Of a stretch of DNA of 64,000 nt, positions 34,815 through 46,054 are shown piece after piece. The notes under the pieces are model-generated. The model had not been told where the DNA came from. It saw only the letters and a program-made list of their open reading frames with translations, and did no database searches. Numbering within the stretch: the stretch's first letter is position 1; each line of letters begins with the position of its first letter. The position numbers and the translations under genes are program-made. Source of the DNA: Arachnopeziza araneosa (Eukaryota; Ascomycota; Leotiomycetes; Helotiales; Arachnopezizaceae); contig QYAI01000127.1 in assembly GCA_003988855.1 (NCBI GenBank), forward strand, positions 1-64,000, read 5' to 3'.

Positions 34815-36682
34815 GGCAGCTCTTGAAATCGTTAGAAACGATGTGTTGAGATTCTGGGTTATCCAAGTCAGTGGTTGACGAAGTTCGCATGAAAATGTCG
34901 TCCTGGCAGCAGGATGTTGTCGTTGGCGGCTGAGATTGAAGCGACCAAGCCACAGGCTTCCATGTGCTGCGCCACGTCGTTTTTTAGCTCCTGCAAACTT
35001 AAGAAAAGAAGGTTATATCTGATTTTCTCCTCTATGCCGGATCTTTATATTTAGAGGATATTAATATATGTATCTACGACCTCGTTTCAATCTTCATGTT
35101 CAGGATAGCCGCTGACTTCAATGGTCACCATCTAGGAGACCCGGGCCGTAAATATTGAATCCTCGTCGACGTTGGTGTTTCACCTGAGTGGTTGACTGTG
35201 ATCAATGATGGATGATGGCCAAACCAACATGGCTACTTAAGAGTCTCCTCGTCTCTGCCCTCTTCCTCTCCATCCTCACATCCTCACACATTCAAACCCC
35301 CTTTCAAGCATTATCGATCTAAGATGGCAAAATTGAAAAAATTGATGTTGCTTGTCAAAGCAGTATGCTTTTATTATTTTTAGACGCTCTTGAACATTTT
35401 CGTTCTAAACTTACAACACCGCGGTTATATCGATTTGGGCCGTTTTCTGATCGTCGTCAAGTTGAGCTACATATGCACGAGGACGATATTTCTATACATA
35501 ATCAGGCCCTATGACCGATTTATCGCACCCTTATGGTGCCCGGCACTCACCAAAGCGTTACTGATAAGTCGAATCTGGACACGTCAGTTTGGAATGGAAG
35601 GAGAGGAGTGGTGCTTCTTCTCACAATTCTTTGGCTGATCGAAGCCTCGGCCAAATTTATCTTTGGCTGCATGGAGCTGAGCAAAGGAACAGAAAGTAAA
35701 AAATTACGGCTCGAGTGGTGTACGCAGATCATGATTAGTGAGGGTTAAGTTATTCCTGCTGGGTTGCACTTGGATTGGGTTACCGTGGGATGGAGGTCTC
35801 ATAGGTCGGTGGGCGGAGTGGAATCAGAGGATCATTGATAAGCAGAATATTGAACTGAAAAATGCCGATGCCACTTCTGAAGTATGATCTTAGAGCGAAT
35901 ATGCTGCGCATTTAGGACATGACCATTGAGCTTCCCACGGAAGTCTCTACCAAGAATGACAGTGTCGACGAGAAGGATCGAATGCGTATTTCATGGCAGG
36001 TTCTCCCGCCCCCCAGAGATGATTAGGTTTATATGGTAGAGGTCTAAAATGCAATACAACTGCTTCCGCAAGCCTTTCCAAAATTCAATCATCCCTAGTT
36101 GTAGTAACCAGATAGATAAATCCGGATCTTAATGACTTGTTATTCCCTTTTTGGTGAAAAGAAGACCATTCTCAACAAAATCATAACTGCCTTGTTATGT
36201 ATGACCTGAATTCCATCGTCGCTCAATGTCACGAAAAACTGCGTGGGTTTGGGCAGAGGAGAAGACGGTGAAGAGACGGCAGAGAACGAGCGTGTGAAGG
36301 CTGTAGTTTGTCAGGTGTCTTATTGGCCTTGATTGTTTGCATTTGGATCGAATGGATGTGGGATGAAGCGCATATGAAGAGATGGCTTGAGTGGTAGCGG
36401 AAGAGGAATCGCGAGCGGCATGGTGCGGATAAGGATACACCAAGCGAGGAAAGCATTTCTGTTGTATGACGACTGAGAGAGTCATGGAACAGGGAACGAG
36501 GAACGAGAATTTCGGAGATTGATCCTCACAAGAATGGAGAAATAGGTAGATGAAGTAAGGCGAGAGACTTAATGTTTGTTGGCAAAACCTATCCTCAATC
36601 CGATGGCAGTACGAAATTTGTAACCGTGGTAATTCGAATATCAACCCACTCTTCTTTTGTGATAAGTTTGCCGAAGATCTTG
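34815..36682. other. Spacer between two HET genes, no supported gene
   Basis: About 1.9 kb. From 35200 to 35325 the sequence looks like a fungal promoter and CT-rich leader ending in an ATG at 35324, but the frame after it closes within 20 codons (see findings). Other frames at 35390-35638 (plus) and 36195-36644 (minus) lack recognisable domains. The rest shows no structure that I can name. Confidence 0.45.
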
Positions 36683-38700
36683 CTAGCCTAGTCGAATAGT
36701 TTCTTTCGTAGATTGAAGGTCGAGAGTTTCAAAATCCGCCCTTCTCGCCCCTTTGTTCCCATCGTAACTTTCCCACCTTGTATTGTGATATTCGTTGATG
36801 CTTTCAGATGGCGGCCAGGTGTATGTTACACAATCAATGCGCTTATACAAATCTCCAGCGTCTTGACAGATGAGAAATGAGCGTGTCTTCCAGCCAGAGC
36901 CGGAAATGTCTCCGATCCACACGGCGACAAAACGCTCTGAAAGGTCGGCATCGTGAGGAGCCCTGAATTCAAAACTGATGTAACCATCTGACTCCATCTT
37001 CATTATTGACTTGAACTTGAATCCGGTTAGATGTTGTCGATTTGCTGGATCCGTAATCTCGTCAAGCTGTATGATATTCTTAAGCTCAGTTACCCAAGAC
37101 GAAAGATGTATAAATAGAGATGGTTCCTTATATGGATCAAGTCCGAGGTTTTGATCACTATCTTCTAGCTTGATCAAATCACCAGAGAGCATTTCTATCT
37201 TCACATCAATGCCTTTGTACTCTCTCAAAAGACGATATTTTCCTCTGTCAGCTTGCGCCCAAGAGTAAATGGTTGAAGACGAGCCAGTCCAAGACCAAGT
37301 GGGAAAGTTTGAGCGGCGCCTTGGAAATTTTTCTTGCCAAGAAAGACCTTTACAAATACTGAAAGAGCGGCTTCGGTGCTTAGTTGTATCTCCTTGGCCC
37401 GAGAGTATGTCGTGCCGTTCAAAGGTCGGTCAGAAATCGGGACTCCCCAGAGGTGGGAAGCTTGACCCTGTCCGAGATGATCGAGAACTCCTAAAATTGC
37501 TGCGAGCGCATCTTCGGAGTGACTTAATTGTCGCTTACTGTACTCTTGAATGTAGTCAAATATCATACTCTCCGTGCTTGACTGAGCAAGTTGCGCAGTT
37601 TGCCGATATGGAGGGATCGGGCGGTTGATAGAGACCGTCATGTCTGTAGGTTCTGAGCTATCTTCAAGGAAATAACGCTCGCCGCACTGAAGAACATGTT
37701 TAGTGTCGAGAAAGAAGAGCAGCCGCCGGGACAGGAACGCTTCTTGGTACGTCCATCCTCTTTCGTACCAAGTAGAGGCACTGACCAGGCATCTGTGGTC
37801 CATAGAAATTCGGATCACATTGTCGCCCTTCACTTTGACTACTATAGGTAGTCTACTCTTTGATCTAACTCCTGGGATCCCGTAGTCGGGATTGTCGCCC
37901 GCAGCAGCAACGATCGTCAGCTCAGCACCGCGGTAGATCCTCCCCATTTGTTGGCATTGTATCCGCACATCCTCGGCATCATATTGATCTATACAATACC
38001 GATCTACCCATAGGTATTGAAAGCCTAGTTTCTGAACACAGAATATTGCATCTTCAATTGTTGCTGGAAGCGCATGCGAAAGGTTGTCATTGTATTTTGG
38101 TGCCGTGGTTCCTCGTCCCCATACATACGACAGTGTGACGTATTTAGCATTATGCGGTGCTTCGATAATCCTTCTAGAGTCACAATCGATGAGTCTCAAT
38201 CGTGAGACTATCGAAAACGCATACTGGCAATACTCATGATCCTCGGCACAAGCGTTTATCCACCCCTTCACGACCGATAAGTCCACGTACGATTCGTCGA
38301 CATAAGATATTTTCTCGTATAGCCCCCGGTTAGCTTTGAACTCATTGCTATTAAACTGAAAACAATGGTTATCGTCATAGCAAAGTTGATAAGGTCCCCA
38401 CATAGACCACTCTTCCGAATCTTTCTGACGCCAAGCCAAGGCAATACTCTTATCTAGGGCGGGAACTGGCTTCTGGAGTCGAGCGATCTGATACATGAGT
38501 TTCAAAAGCGGGCAGAGTTTGCAATGTCCTATTGCCCATTGCTTATGATACGACTGCCAATACAGGAATCCATCTCCCAGTTCATATGGATCTGGTGCAC
38601 GTTCAAAAAATGTTGCAAAGTTGATTTGCGAACAGGCTGCGCATAGCTTCTCCTGATTGGAAGGCCAAATCAAATCCAGTGCGCCTGAGAGCAGTGACAT
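36683..38700 (-). pseudogene. HET-domain gene with a one-base frameshift
   Basis: From the ATG at 38700 the frame encodes a full HET domain: YVTLSYVWGRGT, LGFQYLWVDRYCIDQYD and RGWTYQEAFLSRRLLFF, preceded by a Cys-containing N-terminal region (LCAACSQ, HCKLCPL). Near the C-terminus the frame loses sense at a CCC run (plus-strand 37301-37303): a neighbouring frame there reads PTWSWTG, the conserved C-terminal HET-family motif. That frame then continues to a stop at 36683 with HET-like C-terminal sequence. One missing C in the homopolymer explains the change. As sequenced, the product ends at 37225, about 30 residues after the shift. It could be a recent pseudogene, a polymorphic allele or a base-calling error; the rest of the gene is free of stops. 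Confidence 0.75.
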
Positions 38701-39110
38701 AATTATTACTGGACTCTGAACAGATAAGAGATGGCATTTGTAGGTCACACAGATAGCTTTCGCTTCTCGAGGTAAGAAAGGGCAGTGATAGCGGACCGAT
38801 TGAAGTTGGGCATTTGTACTGTGGTCATGTGCACGCCCAACGATACGTATATAATGCTGTCTAATCAGCCACACACGCAATCTTTCGCCACCAATAATTA
38901 GGAGCAATGATAGAACATCATTCTTTTGTAACAGAGTTTCTTATTATAGTTTTTTTATTCATCTATCTAGCTTTCCAATATCTAATATTATCTAATTAAA
39001 TTACCAAACCAGCCCAAAAAATGTAATATCTCCCCTAACTCCATGATCCTATGCTATGCCTCTAAATATTCTATATTCTAACAAAGAAATTGAACAAGTC
39101 GACCTCTTGT
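38701..39110. other. AT-rich spacer upstream of the frameshifted HET gene
   Basis: This contains the HET promoter side and the 3' region of the second transporter gene. 38940-39060 is strongly AT-rich with no reading frame of note. Confidence 0.5.
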
Positions 39111-40802
39111 CTACGCCTTGGTGAGCTTAGCTCTAAGCTTCGCTCCAAAGATGTAGAAGGTGTAGGGAATCAAGACCATTGCAAGACCGATGAATGCAAG
39201 TAGCCAAGAAGCCCATTGGAGACCAAGCGTGTTGTACATCTGAGTGATGAACAATGGAAATGCAGCACCGCCTCCAGATCGTAAAAAGACCTTGGCAGCC
39301 AGCGCGGATGCAGCGTAGTTCTGGTATGAGTCGATGATATAGTTATTCACCGAGTAGTAGCATAGAACCATGCCAAATCCGAAAGCGATTCCCGAAGAAG
39401 CAGGCCCAACCCAGATGATATGCTTAAAAGAAGTAGCACCGAGAATGAAGAGCGAGATGGGAATGAAAGGAGATCCAATCAAAGCACCCATCAATCGGTC
39501 TTCGGGAGTGGGAGTTCGGATGGCATAGATGCTCTTGAATTGCTTCTCGATGAATGGGGTCGCAACCAGAGCGAAGCCAGCACCGATCAAGATGGGAATA
39601 AACATCAGACCGATCTGGCCATCATTATAATGATACAGCTTTCCGAAGATGACGGGATATGCGAAGAAGAAAGCGTAGAGCATAGCGTAGATGAGCACGA
39701 TGTAGGCGCACATCAGATCGAGGACAGGCTCAGTGAGGATCATGGTAATGGGACGGATCAGACTGGTTCGAATGATATCATGGAGGGTGAGTTTGACCTT
39801 CTCCTGCTCTGTAATGATATTAATGTTTCCAGTTTCTTTGCGGAGCTTGGCTGCACGTCGCTTCAGGATGACAGGGGCGTAAGTCTCGGGGATCAGAGCA
39901 ACAACAATCGCAACAACACCCGCAAAAGCCATGTTGACCCAGAAAAACAAATCCAAACGATGGGTACCAATGTTGATCCATCCGCAAACGATGGGACCAA
40001 TGACCGGGCCACAATAAGGCGCTGCAGCAAAGTAAGCAATGGCCATCCCACGCTCTTCCATATTCCAGATATCGGCGATGGTCCCACCAGCCAGCGAGAG
40101 ACCTGAGCTTCCGAAAACGCCACACAAGAATCTGCAGACGAGGAGACCGCCGATGTTGGGCGACAGAGCACAGGGGATGTTGAAGATGGTGTAGAGACTC
40201 AGAGATATGATGTATACAGGTCGTCGGCCGATAATTTCAGAGAGAGGAGACCATAAGAGCGGGCCAACACCGAACCCGCAAACCATAATCGAACAGGTCA
40301 AGATAGCGACTTCGAGCGAGACATTGTACTTCTCCTCGATCAGACCAAGGCCACCGGTGACGATAGATGAGCCAAAGGCAATGCACACAACAAGAATCGA
40401 CGCGACCACAGTGATATACCATCGATACAAGCGAGACCAGTTCTTTGGATTCTCAGCGTCGCCGATAGTAAAGGTCACGAATTCCAAAGGTTCGGATCCC
40501 TTTTCGAGATCCTCATTAGTCCCCGAATCTGTGCTGTCCCGCCTTCGCTTGGTGGCTCGGGACGCTCGGGATCGGATCTGCTCGAGCGCTGCTTCGGGAA
40601 CAATTCCAGTCTGGGTTTCGATCGTGTATTCTTCAGGAAACTCTGGTTCTGTCGTGCGACCGACTTCTGGGTAATTGATGTCTAATCGAGGGATATTTTC
40701 TGATAGCCCTAGATTCGCCAGTGACTTTCGGGTTTCTGTGCGGAGGAGTGTATTGTGGAATTCGTTGTGCGCCTGAGGCGCTTCTGTTGTTGGGAGAGAC
40801 AT
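39111..40802 (-). CDS. Major facilitator transporter, DHA1 (polyamine/multidrug) type, single exon
   Basis: A 563-residue protein from the ATG at 40802, without introns. The long hydrophilic N-terminus (about 130 residues, with KRRRDST) leads to FTIGDAENPKNWSRLYRWY, the entry to the DHA1 Tpo/Flu1 group. The A-motif loop is SPLSEIIGRRPVYIISLSLY. LIPETYAPVILKRRAAKLRK follows span 6, and the central loop has RTPTPEDRLMGALIGSPFI. Twelve spans are expected and the frame is intact. Function is proton-coupled efflux, likely at the plasma membrane; the substrate is unknown. It is clearly related to the transporter at 31110 but divergent. A 228-codon antisense frame within it (39420-40106 plus) is a composition shadow. 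Confidence 0.92.
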   Translation of the reverse strand: MSLPTTEAPQAHNEFHNTLLRTETRKSLANLGLSENIPRLDINYPEVGRTTEPEFPEEYTIETQTGIVPEAALEQIRSRASRATKRRRDSTDSGTNEDLEKGSEPLEFVTFTIGDAENPKNWSRLYRWYITVVASILVVCIAFGSSIVTGGLGLIEEKYNVSLEVAILTCSIMVCGFGVGPLLWSPLSEIIGRRPVYIISLSLYTIFNIPCALSPNIGGLLVCRFLCGVFGSSGLSLAGGTIADIWNMEERGMAIAYFAAAPYCGPVIGPIVCGWINIGTHRLDLFFWVNMAFAGVVAIVVALIPETYAPVILKRRAAKLRKETGNINIITEQEKVKLTLHDIIRTSLIRPITMILTEPVLDLMCAYIVLIYAMLYAFFFAYPVIFGKLYHYNDGQIGLMFIPILIGAGFALVATPFIEKQFKSIYAIRTPTPEDRLMGALIGSPFIPISLFILGATSFKHIIWVGPASSGIAFGFGMVLCYYSVNNYIIDSYQNYAASALAAKVFLRSGGGAAFPLFITQMYNTLGLQWASWLLAFIGLAMVLIPYTFYIFGAKLRAKLTKA

Positions 40803-42615
40803 GTTTTTCAATTTAGATTATAAGATGATGAGATTTTGATTGTGACTCTAGTAGTTCTGCTCAAGCTATGTGAGTTTTCGATGCTGTTGTGGTCCTTTGA
40901 AGCAGCAGCCGGCTGGTAGTTATATATCTTGACATGTGCCCCACTTGAGCCTCGACCGATATATTATCGGAATCTTTGCCAACGATGTCATGAGGCTCAT
41001 GGAAACGATCCAATGGAATGAAATACTGGTTTCGGGAATTTCCCACAGATACCGCCAAGTTCGGTGTTGGCTGAACGAGCCAACCAGCAAACTGTCGGTG
41101 TATCTCGGTATCTCGGAAAATCTAAGCTAGAATTTCCACGGCCAAGAATCGGCGTCGGTCGGGAATATGCAGGTGCTGTCCAATAGAAAAGGGAAGAATA
41201 TCAAGAGGATCTAAAAGTGGACAAGAGTTTTGATTGATCAAAGTGGGTTGCGAAAAGAAAAATCGCGCTTCATAGTTGTCCAACACTTCATGTGCACTTG
41301 CGGGTATCAAAGTTTTGTGACTTGTCCGGAACTCCTGCAGCTGGGGTTCCATGACCCGAGATTTCCCTTATCGTCTTCCCCTTTATCATGTTCCACCTTT
41401 GTATTTAGAGCTCTGGCTGGAGCTTGAATTCGTCAAAGTATGATTCACCTACCAGTGATGATCGGTTTGGGCGGCCCATTTAATCCAGATTTTCAGCCAA
41501 TCAAACCACTTAGCGTCCCGTCCCGTAAGAGTGACATGAATGAGTATATCTCTCGTGGAGCCTCTCGAATAAGTCCCAACAAAGGATTTTATTCCTTCTT
41601 GCTCCATCCAAGTTATGCCACCTCTTTTTTTACTCGCAAAATGGTTGGCCGTTTAGGTTGTTGATTTCTCTGTTTGTCGATTTCCGCTTAAGGATCTGAG
41701 ATTCCTCTCTTTATCCCTGACCTACGCTCACCCTCCATTCTTACCTTCAATCTTACACCTACCAGATCCCAGGCTACGGCCGCTCATCTCCCTTCACATC
41801 TCGAATACTTGGGAGTCGAAAGTCCGAAAAGTCAGGCTTGCTTTCCTAAACATGGAGAAGCCCACCTTATAACGGAATTTAAAAACAGCAAGAGAGAAAT
41901 ATCTGATAGGTCTCTTGAACCGCGACTTGTAGATTTAGTCGACTCAAAAAGTGGTGAAAACTCGTCATAGGTGAGGTTCGAAGACCCTATCCCAGCGCTT
42001 TAGCGAAGTTGTTCAGTTCTCTCAATGAATGCCTTCGGCAAGAGCTCGCTGACAATTTGACTTGCAGTGTAGTTTTTTGGCCTTTAAATACACATAGTAT
42101 TGGGATCTGCACCGTGGTGAGTGAAGAACGTGATTATCTCAAGCCAGTAGAAATATATTTCAAGAGGCGAAAACACAAGGTCGAGAAGAAAGATGCCGGG
42201 AGAACAGCGAAAATAGTGAGAAGAAAAATGTCTGCCACGAGGCCTGTTGAGGCTCGCTCAAAGCCGTCGAAGGCACCGCGGCTAAACAGATTAGATGATG
42301 AATCCTCTTGTGTGAGGAGTAACTCACTGCTGCTCATGGTCAGTTTCCTCTATCCAGCATCGAAAAATGCCCTAATGCTAAGCAGTACTTAGTTGATTGT
42401 AAGGGAGAGGAAGAAAATGGTGAGATTAAAAGGTTTCCATTATGATGCGGTTAGTTGAGGCAGTACTGAGCATTTTTCCGTAACCCGCTGCTCCTCAAAA
42501 TAGTCGAATATAAAGCAATAAACATAGTATTCAAAATCTTGATGGACTGATGTAAAAAAATAATAGTACTATAGAAACCTTCCTCCTGACTCCCAACTCC
42601 ACCAGCATCTGACCC
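40803..42615. other. Large intergenic region, no supported gene
   Basis: About 1.8 kb. A TATATAT box lies near 40920, about 120 bp upstream of the transporter start on the minus strand. Frames at 41440-41664 and 42009-42392 (plus) are short, have no family features, and the second lacks an ATG start. The segment 42300-42600 is the 3' flank of the aldolase-like gene. Confidence 0.45.
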
Positions 42616-43673
42616 TCACCACTTGTAATCCACCCCTGCCTCATGCTCCATCATATCAAAAGTCGGTTTCGCACTGAACCACCCCGCAAACTCGGTTCCG
42701 ATCGACTTGTACGTATACGCGGCGTCCTTCTCATCAATCTTAACAGTTTCTCCTCCTCTTCCTCCAGCAGCCGCATCCGCCAGCAGCTGAGCGTGGCAGC
42801 ATTTTTCCAAGCTCATGAACCAAAACACGGCAGCTTCGATCGACTTTCCGCAGGTCAACAGACCATGGTTCTGCAACAGGGCAGCTTTCTTCTGTCCTAG
42901 TGCCTTGGCAATCGCTTGCCCTTCTTCTTCAGCTAGGACGATGCCTCGAAAGGATGTGTATAGCGCAATGTCGTCGTAGAAGGCGCAGGAGTCTTGTGTG
43001 ATGATGTCGATGTTTCGACCTAGGGAGCAGAAGGAACGGCCGTAGATAGAGTGGGAATGTGCGACACAATTTATCTCTGGACGAGCTGTATGCACAGCGT
43101 GGTGGATCATGTAGGCTGGAGAGCAGTTAGACATGTCTGTGGAGACCAACAGTGGGATCGTACCCGCTTGGTTTAAAAGTCGAACTGGACCTCCATCAAC
43201 GATTTTCCCCGAAGCATCTACGCGTATAAGATCAGAGGATTTTAGTAGGGGCCATGCGACGCCAAATGGGTTAACCCAAAAACTTGTTGGCTCGACAGGG
43301 TCCTGCGATTGTTCTTGTCAGCATCTTACATCAAATGCCGCCTCATTCTTCCCCTATCAGAGCCTTATTCCATCCACTACGTGCACTACCAGAACTCCGT
43401 CCAATGAATCATAAATACCCTTAAAGTGATATGCCCTGCGACGCCTTCATCGAATCCCAGTTTACCAAAGATTCTAAATGCCAACACCAATCGTCCCTTC
43501 TGATATTCTCTCTCCTCGTGCTTGTCGGTGAACTTCTTTGCTCCGGGATACTTTGGCATCACTGCCTCCCGCTTCACGGCTTGAGACTCTGTCAATCCTG
43601 GCTCGAGAGGAGCGCTTCCAGGCGCCGAGTGGCTGTTAGTAGGAATTGGATCAGTAGCAGATGGTGGCGGCAT
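42616..43673 (-). CDS. Class II aldolase/adducin-domain protein
   Basis: Three exons: 43673-43419, 43302-43164 and 43115-42616, with introns of 116 and 48 nt; about 297 residues. The fold marks are AFRIFGKLGFDEGVAGHITL, RDPVEPTSFWVNPFGVAW, then AAYMIHHAVHTARPEINCVA with the metal-binding AHSHS pair, and later the third His in LLQNHGLLTCG. These are the usual zinc ligands of the family. Fungal single-domain members of this type are common and mostly uncharacterised; they may act on sugar phosphates or other hydroxycarbonyl substrates, but the substrate is not visible. Splicing at 43163/43116 removes a frame-breaking piece and restores the conserved AYMIHHAV segment. The gene is intact and lies next to a probable pseudogene. 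Confidence 0.88.
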
Positions 43674-44003
43674 TATGAGGCGTGAATAAGAAACTAGGTT
43701 CTGAATCCAGACAGAGAACAAGGTGAGAACCGAAGATAAGTAAAATATGTCTGATATGGAAAAGTAAAAGTGAAAGTGGTTGAGAAGATGTCAAATATTA
43801 AATTGATTCCTCGGCCTTCACCCTTGGAGCGGGTGTCGTCGGTAGTGGGGTTGCGGCCAATGGTAGGGAAATTGTGGGGTAAGAACCGAGGTTCTTCCTT
43901 ACACCGTCCCCCTATTTGGCAAACGACAGGGGTCTCTTAAGCGACGAAGAGCTCCGTCATGTCGAAGTAAACAAAGGGATGCATCTTATAGACATTTTGT
44001 TTC
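43674..44003. other. Promoter of the aldolase-like gene and 3' flank of the SH3 gene
   Basis: A 330-bp spacer with no reading frame of interest. It has a purine-rich block near 43770-43870. Confidence 0.5.
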
Positions 44004-45537
44004 TTACACTTGGAAATTCTGTGCACTGTCGGTCAAATATTTAAACATCTCATCTTCCATATAATTACAAGGAATCAAACCCTTCCTCCCATCCAATCGT
44101 GCCATCCACCACCCGTCATCGCGTTTATCATCAACAATCTCCGAGTGAGCCCCTTCATTGAATGATAGCTCCTCAGGATCATCAGCTGAAATGTCATGAA
44201 TAGCCTTGACCATCATCTTTGGCTTGACCGGCACTGGTGGAGGTGGTCGGCGATGCCGCGAAGAGCTGGTGCTGGATGTTGTGGCAACTGACACCGAAGA
44301 AGCTACCCTCTGTCAACAGTTGCATAACGATGGAAAGTATTGGAAGAATAAATGACTTACGAGTTTGAGTAAGCGGCGAGTCAGCAAGGGTAGATGGTCC
44401 TGGATCTCTCATAATGCAGAAGTTTTTGCCCTGAAGCATGTGCTTATTGCCATAGGTTTTCACGCTTAATTCCTCAAGAATTAGAGGAAATTTGAGTTTT
44501 TCCAAATCTAAATCGTTTTCATGAAGAACTTTGCAAGTCATGCCCTTCAAACCTTGAAGCCAAGCTGCAAGGGCGGTACATGTATTGGAAGTTACGATAG
44601 CCTCTCCAGGTTGTAAGTCAAGGCGGTTCCAGACGACCCATGCGTAGAAATATCTTCCGGGATCTTGTTGATGATTGAAAAGGGCACGGAGATTGTGATA
44701 AGCGTTGACATATAGACTGGTTCCACTCCAAGTTGCGAACGGTGTACTCCATGATTTAATGACGATGCTCTTGTCCTTTGGTTGAGGGAATCCTTGGCTC
44801 TCGTAAGTCGTTACAACGCTATCGCAGAGTGATGTAATTCGATCTTTTCCTTCTTGATCACTCTCCTTGTCATTTGCAGTGAAGTTAGGTGTGTCATCAT
44901 CAATTCCTACTGGTGGTTTGACCAACAGCTCCAGGCTGTTCGGAATCGCCTTCAGGAAGGCCAATGACCTATCCATCAAGACTAATGTTGTGCTCGTGTT
45001 CTCAGTATATAAAGGATCATTTGGATGAGCTTCCCACCAGAGCTTGTCCAGTACACCACAACCGAATCCGCAGTAAATGTGCATGGGGTAGCAGGCTGCA
45101 CAGAAAATAACCGCACAGGTTGTCGCATATTGCATTGCTTGCCCAAGATCCTTGAAAGCAGCGCCTAGCGGTTTGGAAACGGTATTGATAGCATTGTAAA
45201 CGGCGCTACAAGCGGTGGGCAAATAGATTTGATTGATAGCCTCTAACGCTATCAAGCGTTGGCCGAGAGTACCGAGAACTAGAAACAACTCTTCAACTGC
45301 TTCCTCTTCGTCGTATCCTTTACTGGTTGATACAGGTGTACTGACAGGTGGTCTCGCCGCTTGTGAAGTTCGACTTGATCAAGCTGCTTGTACCTTCTGA
45401 GCCCGAGCTTGAGATCTAGCTAATGTGGTCTGCTTAGCCGTTTGTTCTTGGTGCTTTTCATTGTACTCAGCAATAGCGGAGCTGGCTTGCAGAACCGAGC
45501 AGAACAGTCCAATTGTAGCCGAGATAGGATCCGACAT
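44004..45537 (-). pseudogene. SH3-ended protein of unknown family, interrupted by one in-frame TGA
   Basis: Two exons: 45537-44361 and 44302-44004, with a 58-nt intron. The frame starts at ATG 45537 (MSDPISATIGLFCSVLQASS) and continues in one phase through both exons, except for a TGA at 45379-45381 (codon 53). After the stop the same frame goes on with TSQAARPPVSTPVSTSKGYD and a helical region. The last 65 residues form an SH3 domain (KAIHDISADDPEELSFNEGA, DDGWWMARLDGRKGLIPCNY), with the ALYDY-, WW- and G.IP.NY-type marks. The rest I do not recognise. It contains cysteine-rich and predicted helical parts, for example YATTCAVIFCAACYPMHIYC, that may be membrane-associated. No intron of realistic size removes the TGA (the only GT...AG pair is 20 nt). 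The gene is either newly inactivated, polymorphic, or read through; initiation downstream is another possibility. Confidence 0.55.
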
Positions 45538-45644
45538 ATTGTTTGAAGTATACTCCTACAGTCAAAGAAATATGCTGGAGGGATGCCAAGAGCTCTATTA
45601 TAAGACAATTGCTGTAGTGAGGCTGTGTATATTTAGTGAAGATT

Positions 45645-45680
45645 GTGGCGCTTAACAGCTGAACCACTAGGCTACGCCAC
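45645..45680 (-). other. Short hairpin with a tRNA box-A-like sequence
   Basis: A 36-nt segment with complementary ends (GTGGCG / CGCCAC). On the minus strand it contains TAGCCTAGTGG, a match to the RNA polymerase III box A consensus. No box B (GGTTCGANTCC) follows within 100 nt, so a complete tRNA gene is not present. Confidence 0.25.
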
Positions 45681-46054
45681 TTACCTATGAGGCCTCATCT
45701 CTGACTTGGAAACTTGATATTCATGGCTAACGCGAATATCCAAGTAATTAAGAGCCCCTTAGTATATGGGCTCATAACAACTGTTGTGTAGATTCAACCC
45801 CCAGAATCCATTCGCCTTCCACACAGAGGTGGTACGTGGGGGGAATTTGGAGGGGTTCAGCCTCGTCACTTGGCAAAACCTGCTGCCTCTTTAATCAAAG
45901 CCGTCGCCGCCCTTATCTACGACAAGCGATTGGCCAAGATAATCTAAGCTTCACCCCTGTCGTCGCATTCAAGCTCGAATCATAATTTTTGTGCGAAGCC
46001 GAGAAATCTTATCAACCTCCACACCCAAGACACCCTTATTTACATATTTCAAAT

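Noticed and set aside
39420..40106. A 228-codon plus-strand frame
   Set aside because: It lies wholly opposite the intact DHA1 transporter coding sequence and shows only Asp/Asn/Ser-rich sequence with no domain; it is a shadow of the codon usage of the real gene.
41965..42000. GGTTCGAAGACC as a tRNA box B
   Set aside because: No box A, acceptor stem or cloverleaf could be formed with the sequence upstream.
42009..42392. 127-codon plus-strand frame near the aldolase gene
   Set aside because: It begins at TTG rather than ATG and has no recognisable domain or splice context.
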